Origin: Oreohelix idahoensis
Lineage: Eukaryota > Mollusca > Gastropoda > Stylommatophora > Oreohelicidae
Length of the DNA stretch: 64,000 nucleotides
Direction: 5' to 3'
Assembly (NCBI GenBank): GCA_024509875.1
Contig: JAMPIV010004934.1
Coordinates: 1 to 64,000, forward strand
The notes below the pieces were generated by a model. The model saw only the letters and a list, made by a program, of their open reading frames with translations. It had not been told where the DNA came from and searched no databases. Below are positions 1-9,882 of the stretch, one piece after another. Position 1 is the stretch's first letter. Each line of letters starts with the position of its first letter. A program made the position numbers and the translations under genes.

Positions 1-757
1 CACCATTAATTTTATTTTGGCTATAATTTTTAATTCCTAGGACCTATTTGCGTAACGTTTAACATAATTCTTTGTTCTCGCAAGTCCTAAGGAACCCCAA
101 ATATATAATTTTAATGAGCCAGCGAGGTGGCGCTGTTTCAAAATATGCATCTTCTTCTACCTCCCGCTCACTTCGATCGATGTGGTGTCTGGGTACTTTC
201 ATCCTTTCAAACCTAAACCAGTATAATTTCATGTTTCCTAAAGCACATTTTTCAGTTTTATTTTTTTAAACCTAACTCTTGTATGGGTAGTGTTTTTTAT
301 CACTGTCCATCTGAAAAAAAAGTATTGCTTTTGGCCTTACGCTTGTTGTGGGTGGCATTAATATCACGAGACTGTGGTAGTATTGCATGCGTTCCTGCTT
401 TCAGCCCTCCCTTCTTTCTATCCTAACTTCATCTGTCTTTCCGTTTATGTTAACGTAGTGTAATTAATGTTAGTATTAATTTAGGTCATTACGCGGTGTG
501 CCTTATCTCAAGGTTTTCTTAGAAATGCAGTACACGTTCTATTTTGTTGTGGAAACGCGTGTATGCTGCTATAGGCTTTACTATTAACGTGGAAACGTTA
601 CAATTTGCAGACGAAGTAGAAAACAAGGGGAATTTCGAGTACAGTCATTGTGACAGCACTGTTCTTTACCATTCTTCTTTCCTTTTATTGAATTTATTTG
701 TTAGGCTTTACATTTACCTTTTAATTTATATATGTGGATTTAGAATGTTTCACGACA
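1..757 (-). repeat. G1 left (3') LTR, partial
   Basis: Near-identical to 8776-9514, the end of the right LTR. It ends on the plus strand in ATGTTTCACGACA, so the LTR closes in CA, directly followed by the C/T-rich complement of the polypurine tract. The outer part lies before the window, so the target duplication cannot be seen. The open frames inside are chance ORFs. Confidence 0.88.
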
Positions 758-771
758 AATTCTCCCCTCTT
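758..771 (-). other. G1 polypurine tract
   Basis: The minus strand reads AAGAGGGGAGAATT immediately before the LTR, the expected plus-strand primer of an LTR retrotransposon. The same sequence abuts the left LTR of G3 at 33030-33043. Confidence 0.8.
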
Positions 772-924
772 AAAACAGACGTTATATGTCATTCTATAAT
801 TCTATATACACATAGAGAAATTTATTATTATTTCTGGGGCTTACAGTGATTCTCATCACACGGATGGCGGCTTAAAAAATCCGCTCCCAGATTTGTTTTT
901 CCACTTATATACTCTATGCAAAAC
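772..924. other. G1 pol 3' flank
   Basis: Noncoding stretch between the polypurine tract and the pol stop. It is close to 33044-33099 and following sequence of G3. The G1 copy is frameshifted just before this point and has lost the RNase H tail ending in a GADFLSRHP-type motif. Confidence 0.6.
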
Positions 925-2190
925 TCATAGGGCTGCATCAGTAATGACCAACGGAGTTCTAGAATTTTCATGTCTAGCCTGCGCTAGAAATGACAAGGGT
1001 TTGTGGTCCGTTTGCAACTTAAATGCCTTCCCATACAGATAAATATTGAATTTCTTTATCGCCCATATTACTGCAAGACATTCTTTTTCGCTAGTTGAGT
1101 AGTTGGTTTCAGCTTTATTCAACTTTCTGCTAGCATATGCCACTGGGCTTAGTTCCCCATCCAATGCATCTGATTTCTGTAGCAGAGTCGCACCTAACCC
1201 AATATTACTGGCATCAGTCCTTACAATGAATTCTTGACTTAAGTCAGGTAGTTTCAAAACAGGTTTGCTTGTAAGCTTTTCCTTCAATTCCTGGTAAGCC
1301 AATTCACATTGTGGTGTCCATGTAATTCGATCTGGATTTCCTTTACGTGTCAAATCAGTTAACGGTGCACATATGGAATTAAAGTTTTTGATATACTTTT
1401 GGTAAAAACCACATAATGAGACAAAGGATCTCACGTCTTTCTTGGTTTGTGGTCTCGGGGCTTTCTTTAGTTTCTCTAAATTCTTGGGGTCAGGGGTCAT
1501 GTTTCCCTGATAGACTGTGTGTCCCAAGAATTCTAATTCTTTACATCCAACGTAACATTTGGTTGGTCGGGCTGTTAAATTCGCTTCTCTAAGTCGATTA
1601 AACAGCATATTCAGAGAGTCAATGTGTTCCTCAAATGTTTCTGTTGCTATAAGGATATCATCCATGAAATTTGTGATGCATGGATTATTCAGAGGGTCCA
1701 ATAATTTTCTCATCATTCTAGAGAAGACACTAGGTGCATTCTTCAATCCAAATGGCAATCTGTTAAACTCATAGTGTCCCTCTGAGGTACTAAACGCTAG
1801 GTATGGTCTAACCTCAGGCTTTACTGGAATCTGATAGTATCCTTTACTCAGATCCACTTTTGAGAAATATTTAGCTTTATTTAGCCTGGCAAACAACTGA
1901 TTTGTATCCGGCAATGGATCCACCTGTCCTTCTGTGATAGCATTCAGTCTCCTGTAATCTATACAGAGTCTATGTTCTCCAGAGGGTTTCCTTAAGAGTA
2001 CAACACTGGAACTATACGAAGATTCACTGTGTGAAATAATTCCTTCCTTCAACAAATAGTCTATCTCTTCCTTCAAAGCTTTCTCCTTAGCAAAAGGAAT
2101 CGAATAGGGTTTCATACAGACAGGTGTGGGGTCTATCAGTTTCATATCATATTCCAATAAAGTTGTATGCCCCGGTCGGTCCGTTAACAC
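925..2190 (-). pseudogene. G1 reverse transcriptase-RNase H
   Basis: 421 open codons covering reverse transcriptase and most of RNase H. Visible landmarks are YRRLN near residue 79, PFGLKNAPSVF near 146, the catalytic FMDD box at 175-178, the RNase H motifs RTDAS near 324 and SEKECLA, and the TDHKPLSF motif near the end. The frame then runs into unrelated residues and stops; G3 continues through the usual SRLLRW and GADFLSRHP motifs, so G1 carries a late frameshift. The frame begins just inside the DNA transposon insertion, so the ATG is not a true start. In the intact family this is the C-terminal half of an integrase-RT-RNase H polyprotein. Confidence 0.92.
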
Positions 2191-2203
2191 CTCTGTATGA
2201 TTA

Positions 2204-4288
2204 CACTGACAAACATCATTTTTCTTTCTTATATAAGAATAAGTGTTCTTAGGTCAGTTTCTTGCGCTGATTTCAAATTTGAAATCTGTTTATCTCTATC
2301 ACATCGAGTTCTTAAGATATTTGTGAATAAATATATTTTTGGGAAACCGTTATTTGCTCCGTTTCATTTTTACTATTTAACTTATTAAAAATTAATAAAA
2401 TGCAAAATAATTCTACTTCTTATACTGCTAAAAGATGCATGACATATGTTACGCTATTTTTCAAATAGTTACTGTATTTTGAAATAATTCTGAGCGAAAT
2501 ATGGCTTCTAGAAGTTGTAGAAATTCGGCTGATCTGTTCTGTTACGTGTGCGGATATTGTACTGATCGTGTTCACCAGAAAAAACTTTACACCATTACTA
2601 AAGAAAGCATATGAACTTTATTTCGATTCGAAAGTTGATGATGCAAATAAATCATGGAAGCCAAATGCAGTTTGTTCGACTTGTGCAAGTACATTGGCAG
2701 GTTGGTTACGAAAATCGCCGAAGCATAAGTCGATGCCTTTTGGAGTGCCAGTAATATGGCGTGAACCGACAAATCACGCTACTGATTGTTACTTCTGCTT
2801 GATAAATATCCATGGTTTCACTTTTAAAACTAGAAAGTCGGTGGTTTATCCAAATATTGAATCGGTTTCCAAACCAGTGCTTCATGATCCAATCACGTGT
2901 CCGATCCCAGTTCCACCAGAACAATATCCATTGGATGTGAATGAACCATCAGAAAGTGATAGTTTACCTGTTTACCAAAGAACACGCAGAATTACTCGGT
3001 TCGCGACTCAAAGAATGGATTCTTTTAGCGCCCAATACTCCGATATCTAAATTTCGTCATAGACACAGAGAACTTGTTCAATACTTTGAGATGGATGATG
3101 ACATTTGCTATTGCAAAGATGCAAATGGTCTAATGGTGCACCTCGGTCATGAGCACGTAGTCAACAAATGGCGACTTTTCATCGACTCTTCCAAGACTAG
3201 TCTAAAAGCCGTGTTATTGCATAACGAAAATTTATTTTCATCAATTCCAGTCACCTACTCTGTTCATATGAAAGAAACTTATGACAATATGGCTATACTT
3301 TTGGCAAAAGTAAAGTACAATGACTACCAATGGCGGATTTGTGGAGACCTAAAGGTCATTGCAATTCTCATGGGCATGCAGACTGGGTATACTAAATTTT
3401 GTTGCTTCCTATGTGAATGGGAAAGCTGCAACAGACAGGAACATTATGCAAGAAAGGTGTGGCCTATCAGGGATCGTATGCAGCTCGGGCATTAAAATGT
3501 AATACACGAGCCATTAGTTAACAAAGACAGCATCATTTTACCACCGTTACATATTAAGTTGGAGCTCATGAAGAATTTCGTAAAAGCGTTAGATAAAACG
3601 AGCAAAGCTTTCACTTATCTTCGAGAAAAGTTTCCACAAATTAGCGATGCAAAGATAAAGGAAGGTATCTTTGTAGGACCTCAGATTAGGAAAGTTATAG
3701 CAGACAAACAATTTGAGAACTTGTTACAAGGTAGTGAACTTCGCGCATGGACGGCATTCAAATCGATTGTCGATAACTTTCTGGGAAATCACAAATCTGT
3801 CGACTATGTACATATTATTAAGCAGTGCATAGATGCATACAGAATTATGGGCTGTAACATGTCCCTCAAAATCCATTTGCTCGATTCGCATCTTGACTTT
3901 TTCCCTGACAACCTTGGCGAAGTCAGCGATGAACGTGGAGAACGATTCCATCAAGATATCGCTGTAATGGAGTCATGTTATCAAGGACGGTGGAGTGTGA
4001 CCATGCTTACCGATCATTGTTAGATGCTTCATCGCGATGTACCACATGCCATTCACCGACGAAAGTCGACTGCAAAGAAATTCACGCCTACATAACTGTT
4101 ATACTTCTTGTACGAATGATGTTGTAATACTGTATGCTTTGTTAAAAAACTTCAATCGCATATTTCTAGAGATCCTGACCTGATAGAGAAAAACGGTTTG
4201 CAGATTTAAAAACTGTGCATTAAAATTGACCAGAAAAACATAGAAATGTTAGAGAAAGAAAAAAAAATATTTTTTTTGTTAGCCAGTG
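2204..4288 (+). mobile_element. CACTG-ended DNA transposon (CMC/Chapaev3-like) inside G1
   Basis: Interrupts G1 between integrase and reverse transcriptase. The ends are imperfect inverted repeats, CACTGACAAACA at the left and CACTGGCTAACA (reverse complement) at the right. It is flanked by TTA at 2201-2203 and 4289-4291, and the unoccupied site GATTATCT is preserved in G3 near 34470. A 3-bp TWA-type target duplication with CACTR termini is what I know of Chapaev3 elements in the CACTA/Mirage/Chapaev superfamily. The superfamily assignment is an inference from ends plus transposase; the boundaries are direct. Confidence 0.85.
2501..4095 (+). pseudogene. DNA transposase, decayed (CMC-like)
   Basis: Homologous to a repeated animal protein family with the motif string AELLGSRLKE, a WRLFIDSSK segment (putative first catalytic Asp), CGDLKVI (putative second Asp), a CFLCEW zinc-type CxxC and GPQIRK. 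The product starts at ATG 2501 (MASRSCRNSADLF), shifts frame near 2575 and again near 3000, has a TAA at 3493-3495 after QLGH, and a TAG at 4021-4023 where a Trp codon is expected. Homologous sequence continues to about 4095. It would bind the CACTG ends and cut and paste the element, but this copy cannot encode a full enzyme. Open pieces lie at 2568-3050, 2941-3495 and 3559-4023. Confidence 0.8.
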
Positions 4289-4291
4289 TTA

Positions 4292-4800
4292 TCTAGAACC
4301 TGTTGCACTCTCTCTTTCTGATTTTTCGTTAAATGTGTACTGATTTTCACCTGTGCCGCTGTCTCACAGGGGTGTAATGGATATTCAAATGATGAAAGTG
4401 GTTCCTTTTTCATCTCCATTGCAATGGACAAGGTCAACAAGTGTGTCTCTTCCTGATGTTCTCTTTCCAAATATTTCTTCAGGAGATTCACATGATAGAT
4501 TTTTTTCTTTCCCCTTCTTATCTATCTTATAATTTGTTCTAGACACTTTCTCTAGAACTGTATATGGACCTTGCCATCCAATTTGTAACTTATTCTGACT
4601 ACCGGGTAGAAGAAGCAGTACCTTCTCTCCCACAGCCAAATCTCTGTCTTTAGCTTTCCTGTTAAAATAGGCAGCATGTTTCTTCCTGGCTTGTCTTAAA
4701 TTTTCATTGGCAAGTTTCCAGCCAGTTTTTAAACGAGTGGTCAGCTCATTCACATTGGTATGAGGATGTAATATTTTCCTCTGCCTTTTCATCAGTCCAC
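4292..4800 (-). pseudogene. G1 integrase C-terminal region (GPY/F module)
   Basis: Matches residues about 105-270 of the G3 integrase-RT ORF. It includes NRKAKDRDLAVGEKVLLLLP and the GWQGPYTVLEK core of the GPY/F module that contacts viral-end DNA. An indel just after the GPY module splits it into two overlapping frames (4385-4792 and 4279-4491). The final residues VQQVLDN stop exactly at the transposon insertion, and the next residues of the polyprotein resume at 2200. This continuity proves that integrase lies upstream of reverse transcriptase in the element. Confidence 0.88.
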
Positions 4801-4814
4801 GTTCTTAACAGCGT

Positions 4815-5395
4815 TACATATGGACCTTTAATTTTGTGGACCTATTTGTCCATGCACCGGTATGGTCTCTTCCACTCGAAGCTTTATAGTGATGATTTTT
4901 CCTCCCAGAATTATCATTCACAAAACGACCGCTACCAATTTTTCTTTTCTTGGGGCTTTCTCCCAACTTAAAATTCTTGATGAGAGATTTCCTCTCTACA
5001 TCCTCTTCCTCCAGTTTGTTTAAGTCCGATTGAGGGATTGTCGGCTTATCCTGGGGTAAGACATCTTTTTGCACTCTCCGCATAGTGGCCATTGTAAAAC
5101 AGTTAAGTGAAGCTTGTCCGTGAAAAGGGGCTTCCCATTTCATTTGGTCCACTTTATAAAATTTTTATTGTCAGGCCTAATTTTTGCCCCGTGGCATGTC
5201 CAGGTCCTGATCAATGTTCCCACTTGTGGGTGTTCCCTCATGTGCTATGCTACACCTTTCTACAAAATTCTCAATGTCCCATCTTGCCTTGGGCCAATAA
5301 TAATTGTGAGCCACCTTTTGGATGATGGTACCTATTTTCTCATGGTCCCCATCTGGTTTCACATGTAGGCTCCTTATTAATTCTGCCCTATATCT
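4815..5395 (-). other. Non-homologous replacement in the G1 integrase core
   Basis: Where G3 has about 700 bp encoding the integrase zinc domain and DDE core (34998-35695), G1 has about 580 bp of unrelated sequence. The minus strand keeps two open pieces. One encodes an H2C2-like stretch with HNYYWPKARWDIENFV; the other (4814-5152) is a lysine-rich frame of 112 codons that I do not recognise. No DDE triad is visible. The YYWP motif resembles integrase zinc domains of other retroelements, so a template switch with another element is one explanation; capture of other DNA is another. Confidence 0.55.
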
Positions 5396-5735
5396 TTTAG
5401 GAAGAACCAGCTGTCCGTGACCTTTGGATCTAGCTCCAGTCTTCCTATACATCAACTTGTTTTTCATGTAAAAATCTCCCTTGCCTGGAGTTGTATGACA
5501 AGTTGACAATTTTCTGAAACAAGGCTTGAGTGTTTTATCCCCAGCCTGTGCCTTCCTCATCTCTTCTGGAGTGGTATCTAACATAATATCCTCCTCCTGT
5601 CTTGAGGTCGACCTGACCTGAAGGGTTGCCATATACACAGGTTTCCTTCTGCAACGGTCAGTGTCATGATTGTCCATCTGACAATTTTTTACACCACCTT
5701 TTTCCTTGGTTGAAAGATTTTCTTTCATCATATTT
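5396..5735 (-). pseudogene. G1 zinc knuckle and pre-integrase linker (protease lost)
   Basis: In the pol frame this begins with the second half of a CCHC knuckle (C-QMDN-H-DTDR-C) and CRRKP. It then jumps directly to a stretch matching the G3 segment just before integrase (EMRKAQAGDKTLKPCFRK, then KGHGQLVLP). The roughly 110-codon aspartic protease that G3 carries here is absent, so G1 has an internal deletion of protease. It ends where the non-homologous replacement begins. Confidence 0.75.
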
Positions 5736-6907
5736 CCTTTCATCGAATTGTGGGAATTTATTTTTATTGTCATACCGTGGCCTATCAAATTTATTAAAGT
5801 TCTGTGGTGCCCTAAAGTTATCCACCTGTTTCTTTTTATTACCTGTTACCTCTGCTTGAGCTGCTTGATACCTTTCAGCAACATTTAGCAACTCACCCAG
5901 CCTCTCTGCACCTTGTTCCATGAGAAACTTTCTCAGGTCTGGAGCCATGGACTCTCTTAATTGCTCTATAAGGACCATTTCCTTAAGATCTTGGGTTTTC
6001 CCCAGAGAAGTCCATTTCTCCAAGTATGTCTCTATCCGTGCAGAGAACTGGTGATAGGTTTCACCTGACAGTAGTTTAGCATTCCTATATTTTTTCCTAT
6101 AAAATTCTGCATTCTTTTCATACCTTAACAAAAGAGCCTGCTTTAGCATGTCATAATTTTCCTGATCACCTCTGCTCATTTTGCAAAAACTTCATAAGCT
6201 GCCCCACGAAGTCCCTGAGATAACTTTAAGCTCCACCTTTCTCTCTCTAACCCATACGTGGTAGCTAATAGTTCATATCTATTTAGATAGCTCTCAATAT
6301 CATCGTCTTTCTCAACAAAATGATCTAAATGAAAGTTCATAGCTGAGGTTGAGGCTCCCTGACTAGCAGTGGCATCAGAGGTAAAGGGACTGGCACCATT
6401 TTCAGGAGCATGGCCTTGAAACTCAAACTCCCTTAGTCGTAACTCATGTTCCCTTTGTAATCTCTTCTCCTCCTTTTCTGCTTCCCTCTCTGCAGCTAAT
6501 CTTCTTTCCTCGGCTTCCCTCTCTGCAGCTAATCTCTTGTCTTCCCTTTCTGCAGCTAATTTCTTCTCTTCCCTTTCTGCAGCCTGTCTTCTTTCCTCGG
6601 CTTCCAATTTCTTAGCCTCAACCTCAATCTGCAGCCTCTTAGTCTCAGCCTCAGCCTGCAGCCTCTTAGTCTCAGCCTCAGCCTCAAATTGTAACTTCTT
6701 AATTTCTTTTTCAGCCTCTAACCTCTTATCTTCGGCCAACCTTTCAGATTCTAATTTTCTTTCGGCCTCTTTTTCTAATCTTCTTTCTTCCCGTTCAATA
6801 TATTTGTCACATTCAGCAGTGACATAAGCAATCATAATTTGCCCGTCCATTCCTAACTCTTTTGCAGTCTGCACAGCAGCAGATCGAAATTTGGCCAGGT
6901 CCGCCAT
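5664..6907 (-). pseudogene. G1 gag polyprotein with long coiled coil
   Basis: Starts MADLAKFRSAAVQTAKELG at 6907, an ATG shared with G3. About residues 40-145 are a charged coiled coil of short Glu/Lys/Arg/Ala repeats (AEAETKRLQ, AAERE). A SCAN-like capsid region follows (LRGAAYEVFAK, YHQFSARIETYLEKW, REGAERLGELLNVAERY-type segment), then a basic Asn/Lys/Phe-rich linker and the first Cys of a CCHC knuckle in RWCKK. A single missing G near 6185, compared with the TTTTGGC of G3, breaks the frame after EVFAK; the second part resumes at 6179. The protein would form the particle core and package RNA. Confidence 0.9.
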
Positions 6908-7060
6908 TTTCTAACAGGTAAATGTCTAAAATATTTAACTAAACAATTTTATCTATGACTAATTAACTCAGGACAACACAGGCATTATTTATTTTCACCC
7001 AAGGATACCTTTTACTTCTTTATTATTCCCAATATATATATAATAGGAGAAAGTTCAATA
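6908..7060. other. G1 5' untranslated leader
   Basis: AT-rich leader between the primer-binding site and the gag ATG. I see no ORF or structure in it. The G3 counterpart is 37511-37672. Confidence 0.6.
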
Positions 7061-7079
7061 TCCCGGGAGCGAGACCCCA
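7061..7079 (-). other. G1 primer-binding site
   Basis: The minus strand reads TGGGGTCTCGCTCCCGGGA, five bases after the LTR end. It starts with the TGG that pairs with a tRNA CCA end and resembles, without matching exactly, proline-tRNA-type sites. G3 has the identical site. Confidence 0.65.
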
Positions 7080-7084
7080 ATATA

Positions 7085-9514
7085 TGTGGTAAAGTGGGAT
7101 ATTATAAATATTTATAGGGGACTTAGTGTACTGACTGAGATCAGCTGTGAAGGTATCTGTATCTAATAAGTGTGGTGTATTACAGATGACCTTACTTGCT
7201 ACCACATATTTATACCTCAGTCAGAATTATTCTGGAATATTGTGATGACTACGTTGAATGTCTAGGGTTTTGTAAATGATGAAGTGTAAGTCACAACAAC
7301 AACAGACAGATAAACAATTTAATTTTATTTCACAACACTGTACACCACTGTGACACTCACACACATATAACACTTTATAAGACTATCTTAAATGAGTCAA
7401 TGGTAAAGTTTCAAATATATATGTATTAAGTACTTTCACTAATAGATATCCTGATTCAACCACACAGTGAACCAGGAATCACTATCATATGTAATCACAA
7501 TTTATATGTACATAATTTATAAATATGAACCTTGTAGTGACATATTTTATTAGTATTATCCTATGTGTGTCAGTTTTGTAGTAGTACTATGAGGTAATAC
7601 TGGTTTTGTTTTTCAAGCTATGTTGTTATTTGTCATCATGACTTCAAGTGTTTGTTTATCTTGCAAATAGTAGGGGGAAAAGTTCACAGTTCCTGTCAAT
7701 TTAAACAATGTATTTTCCCTCTGTTTTACTATAATGTCAATTTGAGTGGGGGACACATAATGTTGAGCTCCTCTGGCCACATAGGCTTAACTTTCGTGAT
7801 GGCGGCAGGAAAAGACTCCTCTGCTCGATTGCTCCCCTGTGTTCTGGAGACACCTCACTGGTCACTATCTGGACCCAGGAGTATGCTGTCAGCCTCTAGG
7901 TTCAGCAAAGCTCTGACCAGGTGCTGCTCAATAACTTTAGGACCACAGTCCCTGAAACAAGAAGGTTGTACCTCCTACTTCAGAACTAATTTATACTCTA
8001 TTTCTACACTGAGCACAATACATAACAAACACTGAGTTCAGAGCGGTAGGCCAACTGCTATCTTCATCTGAAACATTTTACACCAGTATTCTCCTCCCTA
8101 ATGGTTTACTACGCCTCTGCAATTCCAGCTGTACGTCCTTTCTATACAATAAGATAGGTGTCAGTGTACTACTATTTGGTAATTCCATGTAGGCCTAGGC
8201 AGTTTAAACTCCTCTCAGACAAGGTTGTTCAGGTTGGAGCAATATCTAGGCTTGGCCTCATGTTTTTCTACTGAACTACACACATATACAGACATAAATT
8301 ATCAATTTACATTCAATTTTCATTAAAAAGATATGGAATATATCAAGCTTACCACAATTCATGGAAATATTACACAGAAACGTTGACTAGCGATGAATAA
8401 TGGCACAAATTATGGCACAAATTCCGATCCGCCTCTGTCTCAGGCTTTTATTTAGACAAATATAAGCTGAATCTCAACGCACTGTTGCTTTAGAAAGTTT
8501 AATTGAAAATGTGGTGCTGAACTGACGCTTCTCAGTGACTATATTGGCGGGTCTAACCAATCGTGCCATGTTTACCCAAGCGTTTGAAAAAAAGTACCCT
8601 TCCATCCGTCTCCCCTAACAACGAAAAATAGTATTTATAGTCCGACTAATCGTGTTTAGCCTTACATTTATTTCTATCCAATCAAATAGGATTTAACATG
8701 GGGACCTATTTCCCGTACAATGGTGGTTTAAAAATCTGCCACTGCGCAATTCTGATTTTGGTGTTGTCTGACAGCACCATTATTTTATTTTGGCTATAAT
8801 TTGTTAATTCCTAGACTATTTGCGTAACGTTTAACATATTCTTTGTCAGCAAGTCCTAAGGAACCCAAATATATAATTTTAATGGAGCCAGGAGGTGGCG
8901 TTCAAAATATGCATTTTCTTCTACCTCCCGTTCACTTCGATCGATGTGGTGTCTGGGTACTGTCAGGCTTTCAAACATAAAACAGTATAATGTCATGTTT
9001 CCTAATAAGCGTTTTTCAGGTTTTTAAACCTAACTCTCGTATGGGTAGTGTTTTTTATCACTGTCCATCTGAAAAAAAGTATTGCTTCTGGCCTTACGCT
9101 TGTTGTGGGTGGCATTAATATCACGAGACTGTGGTAGTATTGCATGCGTTCCTGCTTTCAGCCCTCCCTTCTTTCTATCCTAACTTCATCTGTCTTTCCG
9201 TTTATGTTAACGTAGTGTAATTAATGTTAGTATTAATTTAGGTCATTACGCGGTGTGCCTTATCTCAAGGTTTTCTTAGAAATGCAGTACACGTTCTATT
9301 TTGTTGTGGAAACGCGTGTATGCTGCTATAGGCTTTACTATTAATGTGGAAACGTTACAATTTGCAGACGAAGTAGAAAACAAGGGGAATTTCGAGTACA
9401 GTCATTGTGACAGCACTGTTCTTTACCATTCTTCTTTCCTTTTATTGAATTTATTTGTTAGGCTTTACATTTACCTTTTAATTTATATATGTGGATTTAG
9501 AATGTTTCACGACA
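7085..9514 (-). repeat. G1 right (5') LTR
   Basis: 2430 bp, bounded on the plus strand by TGTGGTAAAG and TTTCACGACA. The same sequence begins the right LTR of G3 at 37697 and ends the partial left LTR at 757. No internal gene is visible; the short ORFs are not conserved between the family's LTR copies. It carries the element's promoter and polyadenylation signals by position; I did not identify a specific core promoter. Confidence 0.9.
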
Positions 9515-9882
9515 CATATGATCTTACTGAAGCAGAGACTCGTGCCGAGTCAAAACCAGAAAATCCTTTGATGCAGTATTTCCCAAATGACAGACCAAGA
9601 TTTTCAAAAGTTCCTCTTCTCCCATGTTCTCCATCATTGAAAACTTTTATCAAAGCATCATGCACTGAAAGTTCTAATCTGTCTCTTCCTACAAATACTG
9701 CTTTGGGACATCTGTTCCAGATCAGATTGTGGAAAGATTCATTAGAGTTCTGTGTTCCTCCATGAAGACATTTTTGACAAGAAGAAGAAGTCTGAAGACA
9801 GTTCATCAAAGATGGGCTGAATTTCTTTAATGACAAATTTAGGCAGCCTGTGTTTGTCATCCTTGTTTATATCCTTTGTGCA
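9515..9882 (-). pseudogene. Mutator/Kolobok-like transposase, C-terminal part
   Basis: The minus strand encodes the conserved C-terminal block with KCLHGGTQNSNESFHNLIW, RCPKAVFVG and VFNDGEHGR, typical of the Mutator-like transposase domain family of animals. It is the direct downstream continuation of 19014-20209: removing G2 (9883-19013 plus one copy of its 5-bp duplication) brings GDWC next to KDINKDD. There is a frame change inside the piece near 9780. Its own C-terminal end is cut by the right LTR of G1 at 9514. Confidence 0.85.

Larger units (their letters stand above)
1..9514 (-). mobile_element. Ty3/gypsy element G1 (Gmr1-like order), incomplete at window edge
   Basis: Minus-strand LTR retrotransposon whose left LTR runs off the window start. 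Reading on the minus strand the order is LTR, primer-binding site, gag with coiled coil, zinc knuckle, integrase remnants, integrase C-terminal GPY module, reverse transcriptase, RNase H, polypurine tract, LTR. Integrase ahead of reverse transcriptase is the hallmark of the Gmr1 group. It is a defective copy: a 1-bp gag frameshift, no protease, an integrase core replaced by unrelated sequence, and a DNA transposon inserted between integrase and reverse transcriptase. It is a close relative of G3 (30997-40092). Its right LTR abuts a transposase pseudogene at 9515, so it probably inserted into that older element. Confidence 0.9.

Noticed and set aside
544..849. 101-codon plus-strand frame, repeated at 9301-9765
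   Set aside because: It is LTR sequence of G1; the repeat reflects LTR duplication, and the frame extends into different flanking DNA in each case.
7061..7079. A tRNA gene or fragment, because of its tRNA-like 3' end
   Set aside because: Only the primer-binding complement is present, next to an LTR end; no cloverleaf surrounds it.
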